A stretch of DNA of 64,000 nt from Chrysogorgia sp. JL179-B06 (taxonomy: Eukaryota; Cnidaria; Anthozoa; Scleralcyonacea; Chrysogorgiidae): the NCBI GenBank assembly GCA_035772405.1, contig JAYKKM010000471.1, positions 1,504,501-1,568,500 of the forward strand. The letters are read 5' to 3'. Both the position numbers and the translations under genes were made by a program. Positions 1 through 8,645 of the stretch are shown here, one piece after another. The notes below the pieces were generated by a model that was not told where the DNA came from, did not search any database, and saw only the letters and a program-made list of their open reading frames with translations. Numbering within the stretch: the first letter of the stretch is position 1; every line of letters starts with the position of its first letter.

Positions 1-200
1 CCAAGTTCGTTGATAAACGAGGCCTGTTCCATCTTCATTTTACAATCAGGTTCGACGTGGTCGTGCACCGCATCTTTTGGTCGAGCATAACCTAGAGCGC
101 TCGCGACCTCTTTTGCTTTGAACCATATGTCACCGTTGTGATTAACCGTCGTGATTTGGTGACCATCGAAATCGAATAGTTGGAGTATTGCGGAAGTCAT
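1..200 (-). CDS. BRO-N/VRR-NUC protein, outer copy, cut by window edge
   Basis: Only the first 66 codons are in the window. They match the complete gene at 15822-16589 in the inner element, including the BRO-N signature (WFKAKEVASALGYARPKD) and the following His-Val-Glu-Pro-Asp region. The start at 200 is the ATG that gives MTSAILQLF, equivalent to MTSIAPQLF in the inner copy. BRO-N domains are DNA-binding modules common in large DNA viruses and phages. Whether the nuclease half is intact cannot be seen. Confidence 0.85.
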   Translation of the reverse strand, partial: MTSAILQLFDFDGHQITTVNHNGDIWFKAKEVASALGYARPKDAVHDHVEPDCKMKMEQASFINEL

Positions 201-230
201 CGCTATATTATAGTCCCCCACGAGAGAAAG

Positions 231-386
231 CTACTCGATGTGGGCGCTAGGTTTTTTATAGATCTGGTTTGTTGTGTACCAATGCATCAGATGTGTTTTA
301 TTAGTCTTCAGTTTTCTACGTCGTCTGAAAAAGTTTCTAATGTTACGAACCAGCTTTCTAAATCTTCGAAGCTGAGACCAACCCAT
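231..386 (-). CDS. Small basic peptide, 51 aa, outer copy
   Basis: Starts MGWSQLRRF and contains a run NIRNFFRRRRKLKTNK, followed by an aromatic stretch (HWYTTNQIYKK). The same peptide, 46 aa long, is encoded at the same place in the inner element (15653-15793). Conservation of frame, start and stop despite an internal length change supports a real gene. The Arg-rich, amphipathic N-terminal half would suit a DNA-condensing or membrane-active virion peptide, but this is inference; I know no family for it. It lies between the BRO gene and the 68-aa gene. Confidence 0.6.
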   Translation of the reverse strand: MGWSQLRRFRKLVRNIRNFFRRRRKLKTNKTHLMHWYTTNQIYKKPSAHIE

Positions 387-392
387 TTTAAC

Positions 393-599
393 TTAGGTCA
401 CGTCTCCTACCACTCCCACAGTGTCTGACTCTGGTAACATAATAGGTTTGCCGTAAGTCTTTTTAGACCTCATACCAATCTCAGCGTGGAGCTCGAGAGT
501 CACGTCACCGCGACCAAATGACCCACCAGCTTTGAACATGTGATCAGTCGTCTTATTTATCTTATATATTTCATGAGGTCTCGAAATACATGCTCCCAT
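393..599 (-). CDS. 68-aa protein with N-myristoylation signal, outer copy
   Basis: Begins MGACISRP: Gly2 and Ser6 fit the N-myristoylation consensus and Cys4 could be palmitoylated. The remainder (KINKTTDHMFKAGGSFGRG) is almost identical to the inner copy at 15438-15644. Its start directly abuts the stop of the fibre-like gene at 600. Likely a membrane-associated virion or assembly protein; function unknown. Confidence 0.65.
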   Translation of the reverse strand: MGACISRPHEIYKINKTTDHMFKAGGSFGRGDVTLELHAEIGMRSKKTYGKPIMLPESDTVGVVGDVT

Positions 600-1550
600 T
601 TACTTTATACCATATTCCTTCATCATTTCTCCACCCATGATTATGATGTCTCGGTTCGTCATGTAGCCACTCACAATTTTCACACCGTAGAATTCTATCA
701 ACGATGGGTATGCATAAGGTGCGAGTGGTATTCTTGGTCGATGTATTCCAAAAATTGTTCCGTAGGGTGTGCCTATCTTTTTCATATTCGCTACGAAGTC
801 TGAGTCGGCTGACTTAACGTTGTTGACTCTGACGTGTGAATTGTCCATTTGCCAATGTATTGATATCATATGCATTTTACTTATGTCAACGCCACTTGGA
901 ATAGTGCATATGCTCTCCATTGCTGGGATGCTACCACCATACGCGAGTCCATTAGTCATACCAGTCTTGTACCCTATGAACTTATCCCACTGACCGTCGT
1001 CGTTTGATATAATTGTCTCCCAATTTGATCCAGCGGTGCGAGTAGGTAACCTCACCACAACAAAAATGGAAAGATCACACCATTGCATACTGGGGCAATT
1101 AAAATGAAGACCCGACTCAAGTGGGAGTGGTGTTAACACGGGGGATAGAAAACTTTGACTTACACCGCTGATGCCAACAATAGGACCATAGGTTGGGTTG
1201 TTTTGCACTAATTTACTTGTTTCACCAATGGCTTTCACTCTGCTTGAACCATTGGTGTGAAATTCCACGTTTTTCAAGGCGTGTGTGCTAACGTTGAAGT
1301 CGAGCACAACATTATAGGACTGACTCTTGAGGAAACCTGATAATAGTCGCTCTAGAGTTCTTTTATTGGTAGCATCTGAGTCATCGACTGGGTCTGCTAC
1401 GTTTTTTATCGCTGAGCCTTGCATGTCTATTATTCCAGACATCCTTCCACCGGTCGCGCTTAATTTAGGATCTTCATCCAGATGCCTTTTCGTTCTCTTT
1501 AGTATTTTATCGTGAGGGTCGTCAGACTCATACCCATAGTTTAGACTCAT
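600..1550 (-). CDS. Fibre-like protein with lectin-like C-terminal domain, outer copy
   Basis: 316 aa, the same length as its inner homologue at 14487-15437 and open throughout. Residues about 33-68 carry the GGRMSG-DMQG-IKNVADP-DATNKRTLERLL pattern that resembles the repeat at the base of phage tail-fibre proteins. The region from about residue 160 to the end (WCDLSIFVVVRLP, WDKFIGYKTG, LIEFYGVKIVSGYMTNRDI) has the look of a concanavalin/LamG-type jelly roll. The likely role is attachment, inferred. It starts two bases before the stop of the 484-aa gene on the same strand. See the inner copy for more. Confidence 0.6.
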   Translation of the reverse strand: MSLNYGYESDDPHDKILKRTKRHLDEDPKLSATGGRMSGIIDMQGSAIKNVADPVDDSDATNKRTLERLLSGFLKSQSYNVVLDFNVSTHALKNVEFHTNGSSRVKAIGETSKLVQNNPTYGPIVGISGVSQSFLSPVLTPLPLESGLHFNCPSMQWCDLSIFVVVRLPTRTAGSNWETIISNDDGQWDKFIGYKTGMTNGLAYGGSIPAMESICTIPSGVDISKMHMISIHWQMDNSHVRVNNVKSADSDFVANMKKIGTPYGTIFGIHRPRIPLAPYAYPSLIEFYGVKIVSGYMTNRDIIIMGGEMMKEYGIK

Positions 1551-1552
1551 TA

Positions 1553-3007
1553 CTACTTCAAGGTGTATTTGGTTAGCAGATAACCAGAGGCTGCTGAGAA
1601 CCCTAACACTATCGCCAGCGTTGTCGTGTCTGACTTACTTGTGGCCACTGCTTTTCTCATGGGAAGTGGTGCCGCACTTTCTTGGTAAACTTTTTTAGCC
1701 ACGAGATTAGTTGGCGCCGTCACATTTTCTTGGTGAGCTTTTTTCTTCACGGTTGTTGGTACTACTAATGAGTGAGTCACCACATTTTCTTGGTGGACTT
1801 TTTTAGCCGTAATTGTTGGTGTTGTTGCATTCAAGCTAGTGTTCACCCCAAATCTCATGGACTCTGTAGCGACCTTTAATAAGTTGTTGTACCCAGCGAT
1901 TTTATTCTTGAGAATCACTAGGTTACTTGGCATTAACCACGTACTTGGCGACACTGCAAGATTTTGGACAACGTTGGTGTCTCTAATCGATTTATTCATG
2001 TTGAGAATCCATGTCGACACGTCATACTGTACAACACTGTCAGAAAACAACTTGCGGAACTCTTGTTGGGTTTCTAGACTTCCTGCAGAACCACCAACGA
2101 CTGACACACGTGTTCTCGCTTGCGCACCAAGTGTGGAGTACACAAAGGATTCTATGCTCTGATTTAGATATTGCAGCCCAATGTTGGTAAAACCGTCTGA
2201 CAATCGCGCGACGTATCGTTTATAATCGTTCCGAACGTCGTTGAGTGTGTACACTCTGGATTCGCCTAAAGTGCCATCGCTCGGGATCTTGGAAATCTTG
2301 CCATACAATTCGGAGGCGTTGAATTCTCTACTTATTGATTTCATGGTCTCACCACCTTCCATTCTTCTGAGAAGTCTCCTAATGGTGAAGTACAAATGAA
2401 ATCTCATCACACTTGTGACCACGGGGTGAACTTCTTGTGACACTGATAAATGTTGCAACGACACTCCACAACAGAAACTTGCACAATACGTCGCAAACAC
2501 AACACGATAGTAAGATTCGTTGTCATCCCACTCTGATTTTGTCTTTGACGTGGTGATTTGTAAGGTTGGTAGCTTTGACATGAAGTAGCTATTTTGGTTA
2601 ACAAAAACTTTAAAGTTATTCGCTGGATAATTCAACACGTTTTCTGTTGGGTAGCCATCCCAAAGCCCCCAGTGGTTTTTATGACCTTTTGGCAGTGGTT
2701 GGATAGTTCCACCGCCTTGCCATATTATTGGGAACTTGCTATTGTGTAGCCACTTCCACATGTTTTTATCATTTTTGAAAGTTGTGCTGGTTATGTCTGT
2801 GCTGAGGATGTCGTTGTTTCTGAAATATATGTCGACACTCATGATCTTACCGTCTTGCGAAATATTTGGATAGAACTCGAATTTGCTTAGAATAGCGTGA
2901 GGGTACTTTTTGATAAGGTTTGCCTTTGCGTCGTGTGTAGCCTTCGATGTGTTAGCCATAGCGCGTTCGTAATGCTCTCCATAGTAGTTATGAAGGGCTT
3001 TCTGCAT
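1553..3007 (-). CDS. 484-aa protein with C-terminal membrane anchor, outer copy
   Basis: Homologue of the 494-aa inner protein at 13000-14484. It lacks about ten residues after GKISKIP that the inner copy has. An upstream in-frame ATG at 3019 exists, but 3007 (MQKAL) aligns with the inner start. A Ser/Thr-rich tail contains three K-x-HQEN/YQES-type repeats, followed by a single hydrophobic anchor (TTLAIVLGFSAASGYLLTKY) and a basic end. The central region has several Cys (ATYCASFCCG). I do not recognise the family. Its position between the minor capsid and fibre genes suggests a virion membrane or assembly protein. Confidence 0.6.
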   Translation of the reverse strand: MQKALHNYYGEHYERAMANTSKATHDAKANLIKKYPHAILSKFEFYPNISQDGKIMSVDIYFRNNDILSTDITSTTFKNDKNMWKWLHNSKFPIIWQGGGTIQPLPKGHKNHWGLWDGYPTENVLNYPANNFKVFVNQNSYFMSKLPTLQITTSKTKSEWDDNESYYRVVFATYCASFCCGVSLQHLSVSQEVHPVVTSVMRFHLYFTIRRLLRRMEGGETMKSISREFNASELYGKISKIPSDGTLGESRVYTLNDVRNDYKRYVARLSDGFTNIGLQYLNQSIESFVYSTLGAQARTRVSVVGGSAGSLETQQEFRKLFSDSVVQYDVSTWILNMNKSIRDTNVVQNLAVSPSTWLMPSNLVILKNKIAGYNNLLKVATESMRFGVNTSLNATTPTITAKKVHQENVVTHSLVVPTTVKKKAHQENVTAPTNLVAKKVYQESAAPLPMRKAVATSKSDTTTLAIVLGFSAASGYLLTKYTLK

Positions 3008-3031
3008 ATAATATACCATATGTTATACATA

Positions 3032-3729
3032 ATGCGAAAGTTGACGGTATTCATTGAAGGTGAAGAAAAAGTTGTGTCCTTTGACAACGCGATGATGGTC
3101 ATACACGATAACCCATACATTATGGTTAAGACAGCTACTGTGTTTTGGGACTATCATAACACGACGAATGACGACAGCATTCAGGTCTTCACGTTGGATG
3201 ACTCTAGGGTTGGCTCTTTTAAAAAGATTAAAGTGGGTGAAGGGTACTTTAGCTTCGACGCACTGGTCAAAGTCTTGAAACATGAGTCTAACGAGCATAA
3301 GGTGAATCTTGAGATAGAGAAACTAGTGCCCACAGGCAAGTGTAGGGTTAAGGTTAGTAGCTCAGCTGTGTTAGACACCATTGGGCCTCTACTTGGTTTC
3401 GCGAAGGGTGAGGTGATTCAGAATGACTCACAGTGGCACACTAGCCCAAACGAGGTTGACATGTACAGAGGTCTGAAGTACATAGAAGTTTCGTGTGACG
3501 TTGTTGAAACGGAGAGTAATGTGGGTATTGATGGGAAGCGCAGTGATGTGATCACAACGTTACCAATACCCACTGAACAGTCTTTGAAGGGGTCAGTGCA
3601 ACGCCATGTGGATATTGAGTCCAAGGTGAGTATTAAAAAGGTGTTTACTCAAGTATGACATTTCGCGTCAAACCAAATAACAGTGGTCTCAAAATTGGCG
3701 CGGTGCTATTGGAACTGTATATTGTGTGA
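3032..3729 (+). pseudogene. Minor-capsid-like protein, outer copy, frameshifted near C-terminus
   Basis: Homologous to the 234-aa protein at 12271-12975. The frame opens at 3032 (MRKLTVFIEG) but ends early at 3658. The inner copy has six A residues where this copy has five (around 3632), a one-base loss. The conserved C-terminal strand region (start MTFRVKPNN, end LLELYIV) continues in another frame to 3729 and could be read as a separate 24-codon ORF. Probably inactive unless the shortened product is tolerated. Confidence 0.65.
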
Positions 3730-3734
3730 ATTAT

Positions 3735-4807
3735 ATGGAGCTTGGTGTGGAAACAGAGCAAGGGTTGAGAGACATTTACTATAATCCTAAGACGGGGTTC
3801 AGTGGTGCAGAGAGGTTGTATCAAAGTGCGTTGGGAGACGGATTGAAAGTGACTAGAAAAACAGTGAAAGAATGGTTGACCACGCAGGACACTTACACTA
3901 GGTACAAACCCATTGTTAGAAGACATAAGTTCCGCGCGACTTTTGTTGGGTTTCTTGGTGAAGAGCTCCAAATGGACTTAGTGGACATGAGTAAGTACTC
4001 AAAACAGAATGGAGGGTACTATTGGATACTAACAGGCATTGAAATATTGAGTAGATACGCTTTTGGTATTGCAGTTTATAGAAAAGACACTGAGAACATG
4101 ACTAGGGCTGTTGGAGAGCTATTGAACGACTTTAAAGATCGGTTTGGAACCACACCTAAGTTAGCGCAATTTGATGATGGGCTTGAGTTCTACAATGTTG
4201 GGGTGAAAAGTTTGCTGAAAGAACATGGTGTTGAATATTTCAGCACAAAGAGTGATAAAAAGGCTGCTGTTGTTGAGCGTTTCAATAGAAGTCTCAAGAG
4301 TGTTATGTGGAAGTACTTTTACGCTCGTGGGACGTACAAATGGATTGACGTTTTGGTTCAGTTTGTAAGCAATTACAATAGCAATGTGAATCGAAGTATT
4401 ATGATGAAGCCGAAGGATGTCAATAAGTCAAACGAGGGTGAAGTTTGGACCCATTGCCAAAGTTCAAGATTGGTCAATCGGTGAGAATTAGTAAATACAA
4501 GAGTGTGTTCACAAAGGGCTATGAAGCCAACTTCACTGAAGAGCTGTTTAAAGTGGTAAAGGTTATTCGTGGTGATCCGAATGTGTACGAAATTGAGGAC
4601 ATAAGCGGTGAACAGATTATTGGGAAATTTTACGAACAGGAATTATCGCTGGTCAATAGGAAACATGGCGACGATGTGTACAGAGTTGAAAAGGTGTTGA
4701 AAAGAAAGAGAGTCAGAGGAAATAAGATGGCGTTGGTCAAATGGTTAGGTTATGAGAGCAAATATAATTCGTGGATACCAGAAAGCGATATTCAAAATGT
4801 GAGCTAA
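3735..4807 (+). pseudogene. Integrase with chromodomain, outer copy, 31-bp deletion
   Basis: The first part (3735-4484) carries the integrase core with acidic residues in QMDLVDM, QFDDGLEF and AAVVERFNRSLK. Relative to the inner gene, 31 bases are missing after codons EVWT (near 4452), shifting the frame so that it ends at 4484. The rest, including an SH3-like segment and a chromodomain (VYRVEKVLKRKRV, LVKWLGYES, SWIPESDI), is open in another frame up to 4807. The gene is therefore broken. It lies between the minor-capsid and membrane-protein genes, as in the inner copy. Confidence 0.85.
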
Positions 4808-4813
4808 TGTAAT

Positions 4814-5767
4814 ATGGCTGAAGGAGGTGGGGAAGGCTTCGAGATGGAGAACCTCGATGAGTACAAAGACGTGAGTGATGAGCAACTAGAAGAGGGGATC
4901 ATCGAGACTAAAGAGGAGCTCAGCGAGATAACCACGGAGTTCGGTATGATAGAAAAAGTGTGGAAGGGAGACACTCGCTTTAATTACATTAAAGTTCGTG
5001 ACCGCATGGAGAGGGATAAAAGTGAGTTAGCTAGAAGAAGACGAAGTGGGCGAGAAGAGACGTCGTTTATCGACGCTGGCGATGGTGAAACGGTGACAAT
5101 AGGGGGAACTAACACAGAAGTCCCAACAGTAGAGTTTGTCGAACAGGGGCCATATGGTGACGTCAATGACACAAGTTTCAATTTAGCTTTTGAAAAGGCA
5201 GATGAAATTGAGAGAAGACTGGGTGAGCTAAAAGCGTTCAACAAAGAGCTAACAGAAAGCGATGTGAAGAGAATCAAGCTAATAGATGAGAAAATACGTA
5301 AATTGAACAAACAAAAAAGACTCGGTCGCGAAGACGCGTCGAGGAAAATAGTCAACAGGTCACAGGTGACGAACTCAGGGTCTATTTTTTTCAAACCGAT
5401 AAACGAAGATGGTGAGTATGGGAAGCCCAAACTAATTCTAAAACCTTGGAGAAATAATTTGATCTACAGTAAAGATAAGAGTAGTAAAAACGCGATTGAG
5501 CAGTTCAAAGAGTTAGTTGGTCAAATCCCTGAGAACACAGAAACAACAGCTGTCACAGCAGAAGCGACCCCAGATGACTTCCCAGTAATTGAACCAAAAG
5601 TGGGCTATGATGACACCAAACATCTGGCTAACACCAAACGAGAACCGCGATCTGAGTGGTGTGCTTAATCCAAGCGATAGTGTGGTGCCTGAGTCAAGAA
5701 TAGGTGACGATGGTGCGCTGCAAGCACAAGCGGACCACTTTCAAGAAGCAATAAATACAACATCAGA
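4814..5767 (+). pseudogene. Membrane/coiled-coil protein, N-terminal part, outer copy, split by inner Polinton
   Basis: Starts MAEGGGEGFEMENLDEYKD, close to the 480-aa inner protein. The frame is lost around 5610-5640 by a shift (the first frame stops at 5668). The other frame then carries the conserved NPSDSVVPESRIGD-GALQ block up to the insertion point. The gene is interrupted at 5767 by the inner element and resumes at 24092. It was thus disabled by the insertion, and possibly already by the frameshift. Confidence 0.8.
5762..5767. repeat. Target site duplication ATCAGA, left
   Basis: Six bases immediately left of the inner terminal repeat, matched exactly at 24092-24097. Six-base duplications are the hallmark of Polinton integrase. 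Confidence 0.95.
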
Positions 5768-6280
5768 AGTAGTATAGAGAGTGGGGGTACGAGCCCAATT
5801 TTTACACATTCAATGTTGAACGCGAATATAATCACCAAAACATTACCAAATTTCACCAAATCCCAAACCCCCCAAAATTCGATGTCATTTCAGTAATTCT
5901 AAATTTACAACATACATCAAATAAGACCACAAACCCGATTTATATGCTAATAATGTGACATTTCAATATTTTTGCATGTTTTTTTAAAAATAGAGTGTGT
6001 CGTTTCACATTTTTCACGTATTTTAAAAAATAGAATGTGTCGTTTCACATTTTTCGCATATTTAAAAAAGAGAGTGTCGTTTCAACGTTTTCACATTTTT
6101 TTTCAACAAACTACTGCTGTCTCAATTCACGCGCGAAAAAAAAACCACTAGATTATGATTCTAGTGGTGATGTTTATCCAAATGGATAGCGAAATGGTGC
6201 TCTTTTGATTGGTTAACAACATTGACTAACAAATAGCCAATCGTTTTGCGAGTTAGTCTGTTTGCTCACTGTTTTCGGTG
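5768..6280 (+). repeat. Left terminal inverted repeat of inner Polinton
   Basis: 513 bp, matching the reverse complement of 23578-24091 with a single visible difference, one A in a homopolymer near 6136-6144. It begins AGTAGTATAG. It holds four iterated units of about 40 bp (starting near 5951, 5991, 6031 and 6070, sharing GTGTCGTTTCACATTTTTC) and a short hairpin at 6145-6167. Its inner end overlaps the last codons and stop of the gene at 6253-6744. In protein-primed replication the terminal protein acts at these ends (family knowledge). Confidence 0.96.
6136..6167 (-). terminator. Hairpin plus T-tract downstream of the left-most gene
   Basis: On the minus strand, CCACTAGA and TCTAGTGG form an 8-bp stem around a 7-base loop, followed by nine T. 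It lies about 86 bp past the stop of the gene at 6253-6744 and is mirrored after PolB. It looks like a transcript 3'-end structure; function is inferred. Confidence 0.4.
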
Positions 6281-6744
6281 TTTGTTGCCTCTTTTCTAAA
6301 ATGGTGATCGTACACATACTTCGACGTTGTGATTCCTCCCGACAGCAAGCCCAAGAAAGGCACGTACGGCGTCACAATCGCAACAATGCTCTCAACGTCT
6401 TTCTTTAATAACGGATCTTTTTGTAGTTCGTCATTTAGTTCGTCAGGATTCTCTATAGCGTTCAACCCATCTAGTAAGCTAACGAATTTGCTGATTAGCA
6501 AGTCGGTGAGAAAAGCGTTTGCGATCTCCATTCTCTTCAACTCGTGTTGGCGCCATATCTTATCAATAACTTTTGCGGACGCTTTTTTAATGTATGCTTC
6601 GGACTGACTCACCACGCCGTCACCGGACAGTCTAATAAGTTCGGATCTCCTAACGTCAATGTCATCTTCCACAGTCGAAGTGTCAGCGGTCTCCTCAACT
6701 AATTCCTCAATCGTAGGATTTTCTTCACTTTTGCGTTTTACCAT
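6253..6744 (-). CDS. Conserved 163-aa Polinton protein
   Basis: Acidic N-terminus (KRKSEENPTIEELVEET), a helical middle (KVIDKIWRQHELKRMEIANAFL) and a hydrophobic segment near residues 125-148 (IVAIVTPYVPFLGLLSGG). Homologues occur in the outer copy (26461-26949) and, broken, in the third copy. The ATG at 6744 is chosen; an upstream GTG is not conserved. The last residues TENSEQTD are encoded inside the terminal repeat, so PolB ends with the same residues. It is last in the row behind ATPase and capsid, suggesting a structural or packaging role. Family not recognised. Confidence 0.7.
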   Translation of the reverse strand: MVKRKSEENPTIEELVEETADTSTVEDDIDVRRSELIRLSGDGVVSQSEAYIKKASAKVIDKIWRQHELKRMEIANAFLTDLLISKFVSLLDGLNAIENPDELNDELQKDPLLKKDVESIVAIVTPYVPFLGLLSGGITTSKYVYDHHFRKEATNTENSEQTD

Positions 6745-6768
6745 CACGCTATTACTTATACCTATATT

Positions 6769-7368
6769 TTATTGCGGAATAACAACTTCATGACTGTATG
6801 GATAGCGTAGTGAGATTTCTAGTCTAGCGTACTTATTATTTTTTAATGCAGTCACAATCACCGACGATTTTTCTCTGCTAATGTTTCCAAGGTAATCATC
6901 GATAACGACCTTCATATCACTCCTACTTGGGCAGTAGAAGCAAACGAGCTTACTAATATTTTCTCTGTACGGTTTTGCGATCGACGTCAGTTGTTGTGTG
7001 ATGACAATAACGCTCAACATAAAATGTCGCGCACTAAAAGCCAAGTTGACTAATTGACTAGTCCTATTCTTGACATCTTGAGAACTCGCACAGTCATCCA
7101 ACACGATCAGAGTGTTAATGCCTTTAAAAACATTTGTTACACACTTGAGAACAGCGTCGACATTGTCTTGCGCGCAGTCTATCGCTAACACGTCGGGGTC
7201 GCGTATGTATTTCCAGTCTTGATACGCTTTGTTCCACTCGAAAGTAGGACAAATCAACACAATGTAGTCAAACTTACCGCGATACTCAGACTCCAATGTT
7301 TCCAGCAAATAATGCGTCTTGCCACAAGCTGTCATACCAACAATTAACATATTAAACGGAGTCTCCAT
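6769..7368 (-). CDS. A32-like (FtsK/HerA type) genome-packaging ATPase
   Basis: 199 aa. Walker A is GMTACGKTHYLL near residues 10-21, and Walker B is TLIVLDDCA near 98-106. The FSARHFMLSVIVITQQ segment fits the sensor region of the poxvirus A32/HerA-FtsK ATPases that Polintons use to pump DNA into capsids. It begins 15 bp downstream of the capsid gene on the same strand. The start ATG sits in the context TTAATG. Complete; its homologue at 25837-26436 is also intact. Confidence 0.93.
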   Translation of the reverse strand: METPFNMLIVGMTACGKTHYLLETLESEYRGKFDYIVLICPTFEWNKAYQDWKYIRDPDVLAIDCAQDNVDAVLKCVTNVFKGINTLIVLDDCASSQDVKNRTSQLVNLAFSARHFMLSVIVITQQLTSIAKPYRENISKLVCFYCPSRSDMKVVIDDYLGNISREKSSVIVTALKNNKYARLEISLRYPYSHEVVIPQ

Positions 7369-7383
7369 TAACTCACGTTTGAT

Positions 7384-8622
7384 TTAATACTGGATTGACT
7401 GCAACCCATTATTCATAAAGTTGACCAACCCATCACTTATCACAAACACCCTGCACATGACATTTGCAGTCGTCGCTTTCTTAGTGATCTCAAGAAGCAC
7501 ACCAGATTGTGTGTTCACAATTTTTTTACCAGTGGCGACGTTGTAATTATCTTGGACGCTCCTCAAGTCGATGACTAACGCAAAGCCATCTTTATAGAAT
7601 TTCTGTATGGTCATGAACTGAGCGTGTTCCTCACCCAACCCAAACAATCGTTTCGCTTCCGCATAGAACTTCGACTTTGGGATGCCTTGTGAGTACACAC
7701 TATTTGGCACACCTTCGATTGTGACTCTAACACTATCAATATTTGGGTAAAGAAACTCCTCGCTGTCTGTTCGCACCTTACTCACGAATAGCAACACAAT
7801 CGCCTTCATGCTTTTTCTTGGAAGATTAATGTTTTCATTCACAATGGTTGTGCCTTTGTCCCATTCGGTGGTTTTCATCAACGTAACGTGCTCATACGAC
7901 AGACTACGACCACTTGCGTAACCCGACGCTATCTCATCAGCGAGCTCCTGGTTATCGATCGTTTCGTACTCAAGCTCGAGGTTCTCCAGAGTGTACCCGC
8001 CCACAGCGCTACCAGATTGCGCCACCATGATGTCTGTGGCCTTCGGAAGTGTGATCACATACTGCAAGTTGTTGTTCATGCTAAAAGGAGCGTACAACCC
8101 ATGGTCGTTAATGATCTTACCAAGCTTTATCCGCTGCTTCGTCCCAATCACACCAAACATCAACGCATCGCTAACTTTAGCAACGTTCCCACTCGTCGCG
8201 CCACTGTCATCCTTAGAAACTAGCTTTCTCAAGTTCTCACCACCAATGCCGTAGTCAATCATTTGGTCTCGCGCAGTGACACTCTCCCAAAGGTCGTGAT
8301 AAACACCAGTGTAATTTTCTCCATTGTTGTCATACACAGTTTCCCCAGCTAGTCTCACAACAAGTTTCTCAACCAACAACTTGCTAACATTATTCAAGAA
8401 CCAGCTTTTGGTGTTCGCATTCTTAAAGTCGAACACTAGACCCAACGATCCAGGCACCAAACAGCTGCTAACCTTAAGCTTCGGTATATCAATGTAAAGT
8501 TCCTCACCAGGACTGACTTTATTAGGGTTCAACGTGATTACGTGTTGCGTTCTCACCCCTTTTATGCCACCCATGGTCGCTCGTCTAAAACCAGGACTCA
8601 ACTCTGCCGATGTGACGTTCAT
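7384..8622 (-). CDS. Candidate major capsid protein, 412 aa
   Basis: Predominantly beta-rich sequence with no membrane segment, conserved at full length in the outer element (24583-25821). Recognisable blocks: LTLNP-like N-terminal strand, SSCLVPGSLGLVFDF, KLLVEKLVVRLAGETVYD, YTLENLELEYETI, LPRKSMKAIVLLF, TIEGVPNSVYSQGIPKS and a conserved C-terminus SDGLVNFMNNGLQSIQY. Its place directly before the packaging ATPase is where Polintons carry the double jelly-roll capsid gene. The assignment rests on position, beta character, conservation and resemblance to capsid-like proteins of animal Polintons. A structure prediction showing two jelly rolls would settle it. Confidence 0.7.
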   Translation of the reverse strand: MNVTSAELSPGFRRATMGGIKGVRTQHVITLNPNKVSPGEELYIDIPKLKVSSCLVPGSLGLVFDFKNANTKSWFLNNVSKLLVEKLVVRLAGETVYDNNGENYTGVYHDLWESVTARDQMIDYGIGGENLRKLVSKDDSGATSGNVAKVSDALMFGVIGTKQRIKLGKIINDHGLYAPFSMNNNLQYVITLPKATDIMVAQSGSAVGGYTLENLELEYETIDNQELADEIASGYASGRSLSYEHVTLMKTTEWDKGTTIVNENINLPRKSMKAIVLLFVSKVRTDSEEFLYPNIDSVRVTIEGVPNSVYSQGIPKSKFYAEAKRLFGLGEEHAQFMTIQKFYKDGFALVIDLRSVQDNYNVATGKKIVNTQSGVLLEITKKATTANVMCRVFVISDGLVNFMNNGLQSIQY

Positions 8623-8645
8623 ATACCTTTACATATGTTTTATCG

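Noticed and set aside
4984..5430. 148-codon minus frame, and similar antisense frames over X1, capsid and integrase
   Set aside because: Shadows of conserved sense genes; codon pattern and conservation follow the sense strand.
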